A DNA stretch of 64,000 bases from a bacterium (GTDB lineage: Bacteria; Hinthialibacterota; Hinthialibacteria; Hinthialibacterales; Hinthialibacteraceae), in the NCBI GenBank assembly GCA_016125385.1, contig WGLV01000050.1, positions 1 to 64,000 of the forward strand, in the 5' to 3' direction. The position numbers and the translations under genes were made by a program. Shown here piece by piece: positions 56,301 through 64,000 of this stretch; within the stretch, counting starts at the first letter, position 1, and each line of letters opens with the position of its first letter. Under the pieces are notes generated by a model that ran no database searches, was not told the DNA's origin, and saw only the letters and a program-made list of their open reading frames with translations.

Positions 56301-59300
56301 GCGCGGCGCACGCGCGCGGGCAGGCAGGAGCGGCTGGCTCCTCCGCCGGGGTTGATCGCGGCGCTTGCCTGCAAACAGGCGTCCAGCAAAACGGGATGAA
56401 CGCCATACACGCCCCCGCAATCGGAAGAGGCTGGTAATGTGAGTTCGACGAGCGCTTCTGAATCCGCCGTCCAAACACGCTGAATCGCGCGGAAGGCTGG
56501 CCCGTGCTCGATCCCATGCGGACGCCAGACCAGGTACAAATCATTTGCCTGAGCGGATTGAACCACCCGGCGGCGGATCTCTTCGAACTGGACGGAGTCA
56601 GGATATTCCTCCATATCAGCGAACAACGCACGCGCCTCAAAATGGCGATTCCATTGCGGCTCTTCATCACCTTCAGCGCTGTAGAGCGTCACCGTGCGGG
56701 CGGTATCGGAAGATAGGCTAACCACGCATTGCATTCGAACCGGCGCATCATCCGGAATGAATACCGGCTGAGTGAAACAAGCGTCTTCCAGCACAACCGA
56801 GTCCGTTTGAAACTCGCGCCGTGCGGCGGCGAATGCGGTTTCAAGCGACGCGGCGGCGGGAGATACGATCCGTTCGGAGACGCGATGGTCCGCGAGCCAT
56901 GAAACGGTTTCCACTGACAGCGAATTTTCATACAGAGCCGCATCAAGCGGCGTTTGCAATTTCTTCCCCAACAGCGGATGTTCGTTGGCTGGGCGGATTC
57001 CGATGGAGGCGACGCGTTTTGAATCGCGCGTATTGAACCAGTACCGTTTATGCTGAAATGGGTAGCGAGGGAGCGTAACCGTCCGTGTTCCATAGGGTCC
57101 ATTCAGCGCGGCCCAATCCAGTTCAGCGCCCCGCCTGTAAAGTTCACCCGCGGCGCGAAGCATGCTTAACCAATCGGATTCACCCGGAGCCAGGCTGGCG
57201 AGCCACACAGAATTCGATGAATCGCGTCCACCATCGCGGGCCATCTGAATAAGAACGGGCCGGGGACCGATTTCGAGAAAGAATCGTATCCCTCGTTCAA
57301 ACAGGGTCCGTACACCATCCGTAAAGCGAACCGGATTCAAAATATGACCAGCCCAGTATGAAGCGTCAAACGTTTCGGCGATTCGTCCATCTCGATTGGA
57401 CGCGATTGGAAAGCGCGTCGGGTTATGGTTTACCGTCCGGGCGAATCGCTCGAACGATTCAGCCGCCGGCTTCATCATCGGTGAATGAAACGCGTGAGAA
57501 ACTCGCAGGCGGACGGTTCGGACGTTTTTCCGCTGAAATTCTGTTTCGGCGCGCTCGATCGATTCCACCGGTCCTGATATCACGACGTTGCGCGATCCGT
57601 TATACGCCGCGACGGCGACTTCGCCGCCGAAGGGTTCAATTACCGTTTCCACGGTTTGCGCGTCGGTCAGCGCCGCCGACATGGCGCCGCTTTCCGGCAT
57701 GGACTGCATCAGGTGCGCTCGTTCAGCGATGAGTTGTAATCCGTCTTCCAGCGAGAATACGTCCGCCAGACAGGCGGCGGCCAGTTCGCCGACGCTGTGG
57801 CCTAACGCGGCGGCGGGCTTCACGCCCCAGGAGCGCCAGAGCGACGCGAGCGCGTATTCCAGCGCGAACAACGCGGGCTGAGTGTATTGGGTCTGATGGA
57901 TCAGATTTTGAGATTCATCCGAAAACAGGATGTCAAGCAGAGAATGATTCAGAATCGGCTTCAGCACATCAGCACAACGGTTCAGCGTCTGTTGAAACAC
58001 TGGCGAGGTTTCATACAACGAACGCCCCATGCCTGGGAATTGTGCTCCCTGACCGGTAAAGAGAAACGCGACTTTGGGTTCGACGGCGTTATCACACAGA
58101 TCATCGGGATCAACATGCGCTTCATCGGACCATTCACGCAACACGGCGCCAAGTTCATCGAGCGTACTCACCGCCGCCGCGCGGCGCCGCTCGAAATGGG
58201 CGCGGCCCACGCCCGCCGAGGCGCAGAGGTCGCCAATCAACGGTACGGAATCGCTTCCGGCAAAGCGCGCGTAACGATCGATCAGTTCACGCAACGCCGG
58301 TTCAGTTTGCGCGGAAACGGGAAATAGATGAATCGGGCGCGCGATCGCTTCTTTCATCGATGAAGGCGGAGCCTCTTCCAGCACAACATGCGCATTGGTC
58401 CCGCTGAATCCGAAGGAGCTGACGCCCGCAATACGCGTTTCGCCGGGCGCGGCGCTCCAATCCTGTAAACGCGCGGAAATTCGAACGGGCAGTCCGTTCA
58501 GGGCGATTTCCGGATTCATTTCGGTGAAATGAATATGAGGCGGGATCATACGATGACGCAACGCGAGGATGGTTTTAACCAAACCCGCCAGCCCCGCCGC
58601 CGCTTCAAGATGGCCGAGATTGGTCTTGACCGAACCAAGCGTCAGAGGACGATCCTGTGGTCGGTTTTCAGCAAATACACCGCTCAGGGCCTTCATTTCG
58701 ACAGGATCGCCCAGGAAAGTCCCGGTACCGTGCGCTTCCAGATAAGAAACCTGATCGGGAGAAACACCCGCGTCATGCATTGCCTGCCGGATGACTTCCA
58801 TCTGCGCGGCGGGATTGGGCGCGGTCAGGCCGTTGCTGCGGCCATCCTGATTGATGGCGGAGCCGCGAATGACGGCCAGAACGCGATCGCCCTGCTTGAG
58901 CGCGGCGCTGAGGCGTTTGAGGACGACCACGGCGCAGCCCTCGCCGCGTACGTATCCATTCGCCGCGCGATCGAACGTCTTACAACGTCCATCGGGAGAG
59001 AGCATGCCCGCCCGGGCGAACGCAATGCTGAGTTCAGGCGACAGTAACAGGTTGACGCCCGCCGCGAGGGCGAGCTCACACTCGCGGCGACGCAAATTCT
59101 GACAGGCGAGATGCACGGCGGTCAGCGATGAAGAACACGCCGTGTTGACCGCCAGCGAAGGTCCGCGCAGATCGTAAAAATATGACAGCCGCCCGGCTGA
59201 CACCGACGTGGACGAGCCCGTGCCGAAATAGGCGTGAAGGAATTCTTCTTCAGACGCCTTGACCTGAAGCGTTTCGTAATCGTGTGAAAAAACGCCGGTG

Positions 59301-62152
59301 AATACGCCCGTCGCGGAACCCGTCAACGTTCGAGGATCGATCCCGGCGTCCTCCAGCGCATGCCAGCTGACTTCCATTAGCAGACGTTGCTGCGGGTCCA
59401 TCGATTCCGCCTCACGAGGTGAAATCTGAAAGAACCCCGGGTCGAATTCATCGACGCGGTCGAGCAGGCCGGCGAATTCGATTCCCGGGACGGACGCGGG
59501 ATCGACGCCATAGTCCGCCAGATTCCATCGCGAATCAGGCACGCGCGTCACCGCGTCACGTCCTTCCGCCAGCAGCGACCAGAACGATTCGTCATCAACC
59601 GCGCCGCCGGGAAAACGAAACGCCATCCCGATCACCGCGATGGGGTCGTTCGAAACGGATTCCCGATCTTCCTCTTCATCAGGCGCGGCGGTTTTGTTCA
59701 ACAACGAGAGCGTATTTAGAGCGAGTTGAGCGGTTTCGTTTTTCGGCGCGGAGCGTGTTTCAGTAAAATAGCGGGCAATGGCTTCAGGCGTTCCATACTC
59801 GAAGAAAAACGAAGATTCGAGCTCGGCGCCCATGCTTTTCCCAAGCATGAACTTCAATTCCATCAGATCGAGCGAATCGAGTCCCATTTCACGAAGCGAG
59901 CGCTGAAATCCATAGCCGCTTTTTCCGCGCGCGCCCAACAAAGATTGAATGCAGGTTTCAACCGATTCGCGAGGCGTCTGATGCGAGCCTGAGGCGGCAT
60001 TCCGAGTAACCGAGGTTGAGACCATTGAGCACGGCAGCGATTCAGCGCCGTACTCAATCAACACGCCAAAACCATCGTTATCCGCGTCTTCCGGACGATA
60101 CCCGGACAGGGGTTTTACCAGCGCCGCGCCATGAGACGCATGAAAACGCAGGATGGGATCAACGGGCAAGCCATCCGGATTTTTCCGGCGGATATATTCT
60201 TCCATCGTCTCCGCGCCGGATGATACGTAATCACGGCAGCGGGTCACGCCGACCAGACGCTCCAGCCCCGGATGGAGAACATGCCACGTCATCACAAATT
60301 CGAGCAGACGATCGCCAAAGCCCTTGTCCTGCATTTCAGGCAGAACGTTCATGCCCAACAGCTGGAGGGTTCGCCCATCGTCATCATGAAGATCGAGAGC
60401 CTGATGGAAGGTTATGCCGTCCAATTTGGCGGGGTCGGCGATTCGCTGGGTGTACACCGCTCCAGCGACCACACCGCCTGTCTCAATGACGAACTGGCCT
60501 TCAGGATACCGATTGAGACGGCGGCGAAGTTCGTTCTCATCAACTCGAAGCGGCGCCGCCCAGCAGCGTGTTTCCAATTGAAGAAGAGCAGGCAGATCGG
60601 CAAGCCGGGCCTGACGAATACGCCAGGGTTTCGATTCGAGCCAGTTCAGGGTGATCCGGGTAAAAGGAAAAGCGCGCGGGTAGCGCTTGATATATTCACG
60701 CCGAGGAAACAGACCCGCCTCAGCCAGGCTGGTTAAAAACACGTGAGACTCAACCAGATACTGACGCGAAAAAGCGTGATACGCGTCGAAATGAAGGTTT
60801 TCGCAATGGTCCAGATAGTCGAAGACGGTTCGTGGATCGAGACTATGCACTTCGAGCAGCACCAATCCGTGCCGTTCGGTAATTTCACTCCATCGTTCGA
60901 AATGTTCGACCAGACTCTGGATCATCACCGGCGCGGGAATCTCATCTCCAGATGGCGCCACATACACGCCTTCAGTGGGGATGCGGCGGCGCTCTTCGGC
61001 TTCACCTGCGCGCAACGGTTCAATATAAGGGCGATCGTGATCGAGGAAGGAACGAATATGCAGGACGGCGGCGGGATCGGAAACCCCGAGAGCCTTAAGA
61101 TCGTCAAGCAATTCACGAGGCGCGCCAATATCGCCTTTCACAGTGAGATGAGGAATACCACGCAGCGTTTTCGCGGTTGCAGCCAGGGCGCGCTCGTTAA
61201 AATCAATACCGATCATCGTCACCGGGCGCGAAGCCAGTTCCCGGCCCCGGCGTGTACGATCGCGAATCACCTGATAGACGCGTTTGAGCAGGCTGCCGTC
61301 GCCTGATCCCATGTCGGCGACGTAATCCGGCTGTTCCTCCAGCGGAAGGCGGTTAAAAATCGCTTCAACGATTTCGTCCACGTCCGAGAAAAATTTTTCA
61401 TGCTGAAAACCGCTGCCCACCACATTCAGCGTTCGATCAACATGCGTTTCATGTCCATCCGAATCGCGCTCGAAAACCGATTGCGCGTCGCCGAACAGCA
61501 GATCGCTCATCCTCATCAACATGGGACGATAAGACAACGCCGTCGCTGAAATGGGGGAACGCTCCACGATAAAACGTCCCAGCGGAGTCAGTTCGATGAC
61601 GCTATCGCGCACGGCGCCCCATTGTTTGATATCAAAAAGATCGGCGATTTCAGCCTGAACGCGGGGCGAGAATGAATTAAGGCAAACACTCGTTTCCGTA
61701 TCGGAAATCACACCGGCGGCATGCAGATGCATCAAGCAGGGCAGCAGCAGCAGACCATCCAGCAGATCGGCGGTCAGAGGCGATGAAACGCCCCAGCGAT
61801 CGCGGCACCGTTTCGACCATCCGCCGAGTTCGAGGTTGAATTCTCCACGGAAATATTCAGCGAAAGGAAATTCGAGTAACTCGGCGGCGTTATCAGGTAG
61901 TTCTAGCCATTCCCTGCCCCGAATGGCGAGACTCAAACGGTTTTGTGAATCGACATCCAACCAATCAAGCGACCGCAACATGCGAATGGCGGCGCGGAGA
62001 TGACCGGAATTGGCGTTCAAACGCTGAGTGAGTTCATCGAAAGAAAGAGGGCGGCTTCGTTCAAGAAGCGAAAACAGCCCCCCGCGCTTGCACGCCGCTA
62101 TCGTGGGGATCGTAACGTAACCGTGAATATAACGGTTCAGCGTCTCAAGCAT
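47342..62152 (-). CDS. Giant type I PKS: MT-GNAT-ACP loading module plus modules 1 and 2
   Basis: A 4936-residue assembly-line protein. Domains in order (residues): methyltransferase 1-505, GNAT 508-700, ACP 720-800; KS 835-1262, AT 1360-1650, DH 1724-2000, cMT 2160-2400, structural KR 2400-2600, ER 2610-2919, KR 2935-3120, ACP 3205-3280; KS 3313-3738, no AT, cMT 4080-4320, structural KR 4320-4500, KR 4540-4720, ACP 4815-4890. It starts chain synthesis: it loads and processes a starter, then adds two methyl-branched ketide units. The C-terminal helix (about 4915-4936) is a probable docking element for the next subunit, whose gene overlaps this one by ATGA at 47342-47345. The start ATG has GAGG 7 bases upstream. 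Details are under the separate module entries. Confidence 0.98.
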   Translation of the reverse strand: MLETLNRYIHGYVTIPTIAACKRGGLFSLLERSRPLSFDELTQRLNANSGHLRAAIRMLRSLDWLDVDSQNRLSLAIRGREWLELPDNAAELLEFPFAEYFRGEFNLELGGWSKRCRDRWGVSSPLTADLLDGLLLLPCLMHLHAAGVISDTETSVCLNSFSPRVQAEIADLFDIKQWGAVRDSVIELTPLGRFIVERSPISATALSYRPMLMRMSDLLFGDAQSVFERDSDGHETHVDRTLNVVGSGFQHEKFFSDVDEIVEAIFNRLPLEEQPDYVADMGSGDGSLLKRVYQVIRDRTRRGRELASRPVTMIGIDFNERALAATAKTLRGIPHLTVKGDIGAPRELLDDLKALGVSDPAAVLHIRSFLDHDRPYIEPLRAGEAEERRRIPTEGVYVAPSGDEIPAPVMIQSLVEHFERWSEITERHGLVLLEVHSLDPRTVFDYLDHCENLHFDAYHAFSRQYLVESHVFLTSLAEAGLFPRREYIKRYPRAFPFTRITLNWLESKPWRIRQARLADLPALLQLETRCWAAPLRVDENELRRRLNRYPEGQFVIETGGVVAGAVYTQRIADPAKLDGITFHQALDLHDDDGRTLQLLGMNVLPEMQDKGFGDRLLEFVMTWHVLHPGLERLVGVTRCRDYVSSGAETMEEYIRRKNPDGLPVDPILRFHASHGAALVKPLSGYRPEDADNDGFGVLIEYGAESLPCSMVSTSVTRNAASGSHQTPRESVETCIQSLLGARGKSGYGFQRSLREMGLDSLDLMELKFMLGKSMGAELESSFFFEYGTPEAIARYFTETRSAPKNETAQLALNTLSLLNKTAAPDEEEDRESVSNDPIAVIGMAFRFPGGAVDDESFWSLLAEGRDAVTRVPDSRWNLADYGVDPASVPGIEFAGLLDRVDEFDPGFFQISPREAESMDPQQRLLMEVSWHALEDAGIDPRTLTGSATGVFTGVFSHDYETLQVKASEEEFLHAYFGTGSSTSVSAGRLSYFYDLRGPSLAVNTACSSSLTAVHLACQNLRRRECELALAAGVNLLLSPELSIAFARAGMLSPDGRCKTFDRAANGYVRGEGCAVVVLKRLSAALKQGDRVLAVIRGSAINQDGRSNGLTAPNPAAQMEVIRQAMHDAGVSPDQVSYLEAHGTGTFLGDPVEMKALSGVFAENRPQDRPLTLGSVKTNLGHLEAAAGLAGLVKTILALRHRMIPPHIHFTEMNPEIALNGLPVRISARLQDWSAAPGETRIAGVSSFGFSGTNAHVVLEEAPPSSMKEAIARPIHLFPVSAQTEPALRELIDRYARFAGSDSVPLIGDLCASAGVGRAHFERRRAAAVSTLDELGAVLREWSDEAHVDPDDLCDNAVEPKVAFLFTGQGAQFPGMGRSLYETSPVFQQTLNRCADVLKPILNHSLLDILFSDESQNLIHQTQYTQPALFALEYALASLWRSWGVKPAAALGHSVGELAAACLADVFSLEDGLQLIAERAHLMQSMPESGAMSAALTDAQTVETVIEPFGGEVAVAAYNGSRNVVISGPVESIERAETEFQRKNVRTVRLRVSHAFHSPMMKPAAESFERFARTVNHNPTRFPIASNRDGRIAETFDASYWAGHILNPVRFTDGVRTLFERGIRFFLEIGPRPVLIQMARDGGRDSSNSVWLASLAPGESDWLSMLRAAGELYRRGAELDWAALNGPYGTRTVTLPRYPFQHKRYWFNTRDSKRVASIGIRPANEHPLLGKKLQTPLDAALYENSLSVETVSWLADHRVSERIVSPAAASLETAFAAARREFQTDSVVLEDACFTQPVFIPDDAPVRMQCVVSLSSDTARTVTLYSAEGDEEPQWNRHFEARALFADMEEYPDSVQFEEIRRRVVQSAQANDLYLVWRPHGIEHGPAFRAIQRVWTADSEALVELTLPASSDCGGVYGVHPVLLDACLQASAAINPGGGASRSCLPARVRRACFIRPVFSSAWGSVKRKETNGAAGEWSIDAFLFDEEGRLAVWLEDLVFKPVSKSITGKENWRDWLYHVDWIPAGASCASREVEWSPEYDRLIKHELLQAARSESLSRFAIFHHCLETLSLRLIYDALRVLAERAAPGVSLTRESLIDQLGVAPAFHRLVETWIPVLIEHKLLIERDSHLKLAPAMDDGGAAARIDEVRREFPEGEAELGLVERCGLNLLDVLAGRQDPLHLLFPQGDTSSVSRLYQTSPAFSYMNETLGRAASAAWSARSEGAALRVLEIGAGTGSATAHLLLRLAEPGTEYVFTDVSPWFLSYAKDRFKEYNFVEYRTLDVEKLPADQGYNPHAFDVVIAANVLHATARLEETLAHVRELLKPGGILLLLEVGAPQRWIDITFGLTEGWWRFADAPLRTETPLLSPDRWNEVLTRVGFEECGCFVPPGVDPAALHQQHVVYARNPRSISTDADHDARWLILTGNNEAASDLIRFIEARGERCGLLSMHDAGFSSDLRMYLSSDNPLHGVIDLRGLEADEGSLDDAAARLLELFQSMPVGDAGPSIYIVTQGAQAVDDSLDLISAPQAMLWGMARTLRLERPGARCVCVDLDPHDENALEALASELRESDGEDHVAYRKGMRFTARLTPGTVPADLATPETPFNLTVGHRGDLDSLTLTPRRHNEPGEGEVEIEIVTAGLNFRDVLNALDLYPGEPAPLGVECAGVIKRVGPGVSRLQPGDTVSAFATNCFADSIVVHKTLVTRIPAGWSQTEAASAPVAFLTAEYALLELAALQPGERVLIHAAAGGVGQAACQIARNAGAEIYATAHPSKWSFLREQGIARIFNSRDLSFADDIRLAIGGDGIDVVLNSLSGDGAIKSASLLKPNGRFIELGKNNSLNEAGFHNIHPTARYFTVDLLRLREDNPAYIQTLLQRITERCERGEYAPLPHRVYPITNARRAFRAMQQGRHVGKIVFDLSTTHKKDETGRFSSVGSYLITGGWGGLGIATARWMIEHGARRFILMGRSEPNEAANMAIQQWRDLGVEVTLERADVSDVNELRAVIQRADGRNQPVRGVIHAAGVLDDGLIEDLSPSRMSAVLAAKARGALNLHRLTETRALGVFILYSSVASMLGSAGQANHAAANAVLDAVALHRRQRGLPALSICWGAWSEIGAASSADALARLGQKGLSGMPPEACLSTLDHLLQNHEPLAGVFEMDWRRFLRHEYSSTYFSRVNLPSDNASESKIASDATRRAPLAPQSRSAMMAVVREQVAAVLNLESPDSIPAKKGFFELGMDSLTSVELRNRLQSLWRCTLASTVAFDYPNVEALAAHLSETLSTREPTVDPAEHKAVAPAQTIVTIPAIEKEGVEPIAIIGMGCRFPGGADSPAAFWELLKEGRDAVTETPADRWDVDAFYDPDPDAPGKMYSRHGGYVGRLKEFDAEFFGVTPREARGMDPQHRLLLEVCWEALENAAVSPDRLEGSTAGVFMGLSSADYAQLILQRGRGALDAYFATGNTHSMAVGRISYLLGLHGPNLAIDTACSSSLAAVHFACQNLRAQECEIALAGGVNRILTPDFNINFCKARMLSRTGRCRTFDDAADGFVRGEGCGVVVLKRLSDAMADGDRVWAVIRGSAVGQDGRTTGPTAPNGVAQRKVIQRALKQAGLVPAAVDYVEAHGTGTTLGDPIELGALGEVYREDRPADRPLLVGSVKTNIGHLEAAAGVAGLIKTVLALRYGEIPRHLHFAQPNSHVAWNELPVRVVDRSEEWRTDERPRVAGVSSFGFSGTNAHVVLQEAPPASRNHTQSDPGVYLLVLSARSNEALRNLASNYASFFHEHPDVSAGTVCYTAQTGRAHFEKRLAVIACNAAEFNSHLREWLSKGCADGCYQGELRRGADSSAGVASIPKLVKTRNSGGEWISVLKEAARLYTSGCNVDWNEFNRGFQYEKIEIPTYPFQRRTYWLDPEAVAPLTSIQSSPNQPDEPGDIDDWFYEEQWDKLEKPLPASHNPIPFDCLESLQQDGISNPRSSSGDEKALSELEELSTRYIIRAMQTIIEAESSHLIAKTPDSRWGVLPEYEILFGRFAEILLEDGVWDTNDHACRAVRVERQSCDEFAEAFLRRHPGWTEELRLVRRCGERLADVLRGEADPLPLLFPEGDVSSQRIYENSTAALAANARLAEAVNSIVRSLGESSRLRVFEAGAGTGGSTACLAPILSGHCEEYCFTDLSPVFLDNARRRFARYEFFSYRLFDLEKIPAAQGLNEGHYDLVIAANAVHATRDVRRSLDGLKRLLAPGGVLILLEVIQPQRWLDVTFGLIDGWRRFNDFRVGASHPLLSVSQWRQCLTQTGFSETVALEAGAGETPSLRQAVIFSQAPVRSASPGVWVVFTDSSNVSDAIVDELRRRKLNAVTVRPGGSFQCVSSDEFLLRTDCISDYSLLWNALSKYDSICAVNALPLSHSKQNEDMDHSLVDDANASLIASMRLLQSMRELPNTTESRVWIITAGAISLPQDREFSLRSAPLWGFGRAAALEDCVHWGGMIDLPMEKMDESVSSLIDCLLSPGDDRQIALRDGACFAPRLRRMRVERRNGDHQLKPDGWTLITGGFGHLGSALARRLVQNGARRLLLVGRRGAVTPESRALLDELRNQGATLQEWKADVSQPECVNEMLEWIQTSGVPLTAVYHAAGAGAAKPLHELNNDDVRLEMRSKAAAAWLLHQKTMDSPLRTFVCFSSASAAWGAAGQTHYAAANRFLDVLCRLRASQNRSALSVNWGLWRGGGMVGGEYQTWLEKIGMKPMPLQAGLNALDRLEQANAVNAIVADMDWYRFREVYEPRGGRSYLSGLDVKSESTTSTDERPRDRAEAASSVKKPSRVEDWLVALQAEFARLIESPDPARIDPYRGFFDLGMDSLMAVEFKNRLQSRFQVQLPATLAFDYPDIASLAEFMHSMNAPGEETAAPMEPRNGKQHETPAPTGDVEDSIAEGLAKLTQLLGESE
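47477..52219 (-). other. PKS module 2: KS-(AT missing)-cMT-KR-ACP
   Basis: Residues 3312-4892. KS is intact (Cys3485 in [22 protein letters not shown]). After the KS-AT linker the sequence passes straight to the post-AT linker, ending [15 protein letters not shown], so the whole ~290-residue AT is absent (see the junction entry). A cMT follows (EAGAGTGG at 4141-4148; GLIDGWRRF), then a structural KR and a catalytic KR with TGGFGHLG and Tyr4687 in HYAAAN. KR lacks the LDD motif, so B-type stereochemistry is not indicated. The ACP serine is 4850. Expected unit: alpha-methyl, beta-hydroxy. The malonyl extender must be supplied by a free-standing AT or by an AT in another module. Confidence 0.88.
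50558..50740 (-). other. Site of the missing acyltransferase in module 2
   Basis: Codes for residues 3805-3865 of the giant PKS. Upstream is an ordinary KS-AT linker ([13 protein letters not shown] ending about GELRRGADS). Downstream, ASIPKL...[20 protein letters not shown] is the usual segment found just after an AT; compare the WLASLNPSRGDW...LYTRGVEIDW block of module 6. Nothing of the AT core (GQGxQ, GHSxG, HAFH, EIGPxPVL) lies between them. The reading frame is open through the junction, so this is an in-frame loss and not a sequencing break. Confidence 0.88.
52298..59656 (-). other. PKS module 1: KS-AT-DH-cMT-ER-KR-ACP
   Basis: This is a full reducing module with a C-methyltransferase (residues 833-3285). 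KS active Cys1006 lies in NTACSSSL, with His1141 and His1181. AT has Ser1453 in GHSVG and HAFH at 1553-1556, the malonyl-CoA signature. DH keeps catalytic His1756 and Asp1924 (DACLQ), but the HxxxGxxxxP motif has Glu for Gly. cMT has LEIGAGTG at 2229-2236. ER has the NADPH-binding [12 protein letters not shown] has an intact TGGWGGLG and an LDD motif (B-type), but His3082 replaces the catalytic Tyr. The ACP serine is 3240. If KR works, the unit is an alpha-methyl, fully saturated two-carbon extension; if not, a methylated beta-ketone results. Confidence 0.9.
59753..62152 (-). other. Loading module: methyltransferase - GNAT - ACP
   Basis: Residues 1-800 of the giant PKS have no KS or AT. The first ~505 residues form a methyltransferase with a SAM-binding motif MGSGDG (281-286) and a His-rich C-terminal half ([17 protein letters not shown]) resembling the MT of apratoxin AprA and saxitoxin SxtA. 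A GNAT domain (508-700) follows, with [30 protein letters not shown] and GYRPED motifs, then an ACP with Ser760 in GLDSLD. In AprA-, SxtA- and CurA-type systems malonyl-ACP is methylated (where an MT is present) and decarboxylated to give the starter. From memory, CurA GNAT uses Trp249, Thr355, His389 and Arg404; W531, T637, H671 and R686 here fall at one constant offset (282), suggesting a working decarboxylase. The starter is inferred to be acetyl, propionyl or isobutyryl. There is no SxtA-type AONS domain. Confidence 0.85.
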
Positions 62153-62530
62153 GAAAGCGCCTCATCACCAGGATTTTCATAACAGAGTTCAGACCACGCG
62201 GGCGCCAGGTTCCAAACCGTAACGCTTACGCGCATGATACGCCTTGAGGCCATCACGCCGAAAAAATTCGCAGGAGCTTCCGTAAGAGAGAATCATGAAC
62301 AAGGCAGGAAATTGACTTGTGTTGAGTGGATCAAGCATGAAAAAGCGCCGCGTCCGAACCGCGTAACAGGCGCTGCGTAAGCGAACCCCATCAAATCGAT
62401 TCGCCGATGATCGCTTTATCTTACCCCATCTGATCATGGTCAAACACAAACTGGTTTATACAACCATAACCCCGGTTTTTTCTCACGCTACGCCGCCAAA
62501 TACGAACCAAGCCAGCCTGAACGGCGGCGA
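62153..62530. other. Intergenic spacer between the MbtH-like gene and the first PKS
   Basis: This 378-base gap contains no gene I can support. A minus-strand reading frame at 62189-62449 has a basic, Arg/Ser/Phe-rich translation with no family resemblance and no ribosome-binding site. Just after the MbtH stop there is a 7-bp inverted repeat (CGCCGCC / GGCGGCG) with a loop of nearly 30 bases but no T run, so it is not a convincing terminator. The main content is the promoter-like pair at 62415-62443 and the GAGG ribosome-binding site of the PKS at 62160-62163, 7 bases from its ATG. Confidence 0.6.
62415..62443 (-). promoter_or_regulatory. Candidate sigma70-type promoter for the first PKS gene
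   Basis: On the minus strand TTGACC (62438-62443, 5 of 6 to the -35 consensus) is followed after exactly 17 bases by GATAAA (62415-62420, 4 of 6 to the -10 consensus). Transcription would start near 62408 and give a leader of about 255 bases to the PKS start codon. It lies in the only sizeable gap between the MbtH-like gene and the synthase, where a promoter would be expected. The match is modest and could arise by chance. Confidence 0.35.
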
Positions 62531-62764
62531 TCAGATCGAACCTTGAACCGAGGCCTGCTCATCCATCTTTTTCCGCAAACTCAACGGTCTCATATCCGTC
62601 CAGACCTGATTGATATGGTCAAGACATTCCTGCTTGGATCCTGATGTTCCTTCCTCACGCCATCCAGGAGGGAGTTCACGGTCTTCAAACCAGATGGAAT
62701 ATTGTTCTTCGTGATTGACAACGACTTTATAACGCCGGTTATCTTCCTGTTCGTCCCAGGTCAT
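62531..62764 (-). CDS. MbtH-like protein (NRPS adenylation-domain chaperone)
   Basis: At 77 residues this has the usual size of the family and its hallmark signature: NHEEQYSIW near the N-terminus, the LPPGWR element, the ECLDHI segment and the VWTDMRPLSLR block with conserved tryptophans. MbtH-like proteins bind the adenylation domains of NRPSs and are often needed for their solubility and activity in the cytoplasm. The ATG is preceded by AGGAG (62771-62775) at 6 bases. It is the first gene of the biosynthetic run and fits the seven adenylation domains downstream, of which the last is only partly in view. Only about 35 bases separate it from the terminator, so its promoter either overlaps that hairpin or transcription reads through. 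Confidence 0.97.
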   Translation of the reverse strand: MTWDEQEDNRRYKVVVNHEEQYSIWFEDRELPPGWREEGTSGSKQECLDHINQVWTDMRPLSLRKKMDEQASVQGSI

Positions 62765-62802
62765 TGACGTCTCCTATAAGTCAAACCACCACAATCATGA
62801 AA

Positions 62803-62835
62803 AGGCTCGGCGCGCCTTACTCGCGCGCCGAGCCT
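62803..62835 (-). terminator. Rho-independent terminator-like hairpin
   Basis: A perfect 13-bp inverted repeat (62803-62815 with 62823-62835, G+C-rich) encloses a 7-base loop. Read on the minus strand it is followed by a short T run (TTT). It lies 11 bases past the stop of the coiled-coil gene and about 38 bases before the MbtH-like gene. It should end the upstream transcript and mark the right-hand boundary of the biosynthetic unit. The T tract is short, so termination may be partial. Confidence 0.7.
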
Positions 62836-62845
62836 CACGAATTCA

Positions 62846-63973
62846 CTAATTCAGACTCTCATACGAAGTATTGAATCGATCGGGCAGCGATTCAAATCGT
62901 TCACGATACAGTTCGTCGGTGGTTTCTGAGGCTTTCAGACCGCCCGAGCCATGAATGAGGAACTGCTGGAGTTCCTGAAGAATCTTGGTGTCGCCCTGCA
63001 TAATCTTCGCGATCTTATCGTTCATCGAAGCGATTTCAGCATCACTGTCGATCGATTTTACGTCGGGATCGTATTTTTCAACCGTCTCCATCGTTTGAGC
63101 CAGCAGGCCAATGATGCCCCGCAGGCTGGAGGCGGTCTGCACGATCTGCATTTTGGCCTGGCCGAGTTGCGTCTGAGCCTGGCGGATTTCATCCTGCTTC
63201 TTTGTCACGTCTTCACGCTCGTTGGTCAGCATGGTGTTGAAGATCAGCGGGGGAATCTTGGTGGTCGCAGCCTGTTTTTGAACGTCATCAAGCTCTTTCT
63301 GTTCTTTCTCCAACTGCTTCTGCAAATCCTCCAGCGCCTTGGTGGAGGCGCTGACCGACGACACCGTATCAGCCAGTTTAACCAGCGACTGCATGTATTC
63401 AGTAAAGTAGCGGTAAACGACGCCCGCCGTGGAATACAGATCGCTGGGGTCGGGTTGAGCGTGGCGGCTCCAGTTCGTTACGTCATTGCTGAATTTGACG
63501 AATTCGTATTTCTTTTCTTCCGGCACGCCAAGCCAACGGCCGTCTTTCATTTTCGTGGCGTAATCCAAGCCCTTTGGAGAATCCTGAATGCTGAAAACGG
63601 TGTACAACACGCCATTAGGAAATGTGGTATCTTCGATCACGTATGGGTAGCACAACACGCCGTACAGCAAAATGATCCTGTACATCGCCGCTGAGCCAAA
63701 ATCGTTAAATTGGAGCGCGTTGCTCATCTGTTCGCTTAAAGAAAGGCCCGGAGCGAGAGTGGTTGTACTCGCTCGCCAGGGAGCGGGAATGGTCGCGCCA
63801 ATCTGACCGGTCGCGGTGGGCGCCCAAGCGGCGTTGCCCGCTTCCACCGAGAAAAAGACAGGCAACTGGGCGTCATCAATCAACCGGACGGTTGAATCGA
63901 CCACTTGCTGCGAGTAGTTTTTCGCGGTTTCGTTACGCACGTCAAGAAACGTCTTGTAGTGGGCGCTTTTCAT
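62846..63973 (-). CDS. Coiled-coil protein of unknown function
   Basis: I do not recognise this 375-residue protein. The start at 63973 is preferred over an in-frame ATG at 63991 because an AAGG motif (63981-63984) sits 7 bases upstream; nothing comparable precedes 63991. No signal peptide or obvious membrane segment is visible. The first half (to about residue 200) is globular-looking, with aromatic and Pro/Gly-rich stretches. The second half is dominated by two long charged, Leu/Gln/Lys-rich helices (about 205-235 and 250-290) separated by a short Pro/hydrophobic turn around IPPLIFN, then a further helical tail. This helical-hairpin outline recalls alpha-helical pore-forming toxin subunits or phage/structural scaffold proteins, but no diagnostic motif supports either. 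It is separated from the assembly-line genes by a strong terminator, so it is probably a neighbour and not a biosynthetic partner. Confidence 0.85.
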   Translation of the reverse strand: MKSAHYKTFLDVRNETAKNYSQQVVDSTVRLIDDAQLPVFFSVEAGNAAWAPTATGQIGATIPAPWRASTTTLAPGLSLSEQMSNALQFNDFGSAAMYRIILLYGVLCYPYVIEDTTFPNGVLYTVFSIQDSPKGLDYATKMKDGRWLGVPEEKKYEFVKFSNDVTNWSRHAQPDPSDLYSTAGVVYRYFTEYMQSLVKLADTVSSVSASTKALEDLQKQLEKEQKELDDVQKQAATTKIPPLIFNTMLTNEREDVTKKQDEIRQAQTQLGQAKMQIVQTASSLRGIIGLLAQTMETVEKYDPDVKSIDSDAEIASMNDKIAKIMQGDTKILQELQQFLIHGSGGLKASETTDELYRERFESLPDRFNTSYESLN

Positions 63974-64000
63974 GACGCAACCTTGATTCATTAAAGCAAA

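Noticed and set aside
59753-62152. Reading the first ~505 residues as a separate methyltransferase gene
   Set aside because: The frame runs without interruption from the methyltransferase through GNAT and ACP into the first KS, and the order matches known fused loaders.
59753-62152. A saxitoxin-type pathway
   Set aside because: The MT-GNAT-ACP order matches SxtA, but the AONS domain that defines it is absent and a KS follows instead.
62189-62449. Minus-strand frame of 86 codons between the MbtH-like gene and the PKS
   Set aside because: Composition is random-looking, there is no ribosome-binding site, no family resemblance, and it overlaps the candidate promoter.
1-64000. RNA genes, CRISPR arrays, insertion sequences
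   Set aside because: No tRNA- or rRNA-like sequence, no repeat-spacer array, and no transposase or flanking inverted repeats were seen; the repeats present are homologous PKS/NRPS domains.

Overview
The window is almost entirely one strand (minus) of a very large hybrid polyketide synthase / non-ribosomal peptide synthetase (PKS-NRPS) cluster, read from right to left. Nine assembly-line proteins are wholly or partly present. They are preceded by an MbtH-like helper and an unrelated coiled-coil protein. The left edge cuts the last synthetase, so release (thioesterase), tailoring, transport and any free-standing acyltransferase would lie outside. Base composition is moderate (mid-50s % G+C by eye). 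That does not look like a typical actinomycete or myxobacterium, but the architecture (GNAT loading module, C-methyltransferases, TubC-type docking domains, PKS/NRPS alternation) is of the kind seen in cyanobacteria, myxobacteria and uncultivated symbionts. The phylum cannot be fixed from the sequence alone.

Layout, in transcription order: 63973-62846 coiled-coil protein, unknown; 62835-62803 hairpin terminator; 62764-62531 MbtH-like protein; 62530-62153 spacer with a candidate promoter; 62152-47342 giant PKS (loading module MT-GNAT-ACP, module 1 KS-AT-DH-cMT-ER-KR-ACP, module 2 KS-[no AT]-cMT-KR-ACP); 47345-40683 PKS module 3 (KS-AT-DH-cMT-KR-ACP); 40682-40076 AT-rich spacer with a strong sigma70-like promoter and paired palindromes; 40075-30674 PKS modules 4 (KS-dead AT-DH-ER-KR-ACP) and 5 (KS-AT-ACP); 30668-25275 PKS module 6 (KS-AT-DH-KR-ACP); 25278-18610 NRPS modules 7 and 8; 18606-12109 NRPS modules 9 and 10; 12100-6338 PKS module 11 (KS-AT-KR split by a cMT-ACP); 6341-1584 NRPS module 12 (C-A-T-E); 1584-<1 NRPS module 13 (C-A..., cut by the edge).

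The genes are tightly packed, with ATGA or TGATG overlaps or gaps of a few bases, and look co-linear with biosynthesis. All intact ATs carry the HAFH-type signature of malonyl-CoA specificity, so methyl branches are expected to come from S-adenosylmethionine through the cMT domains. Adenylation signature residues, read by eye, suggest uncertain Ser-like (7), uncertain Gly-like (8), Gln (9), Gly (10) and Gln made D by an E domain (12). The inferred product is a methyl-branched, partly reduced polyketide chain capping a peptide that contains a glycine-derived gamma-amino-beta-hydroxy-alpha-methyl acid.

The most notable points are the MT-GNAT-ACP loading module with an apparently intact GNAT active site; two modules without a working AT in an otherwise cis-AT line (one AT cleanly missing, one present but degenerate); a methyltransferase inserted inside the ketoreductase fold of module 11; and a regulatory-looking spacer in mid-cluster. 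I do not recognise the complete system as any described cluster.
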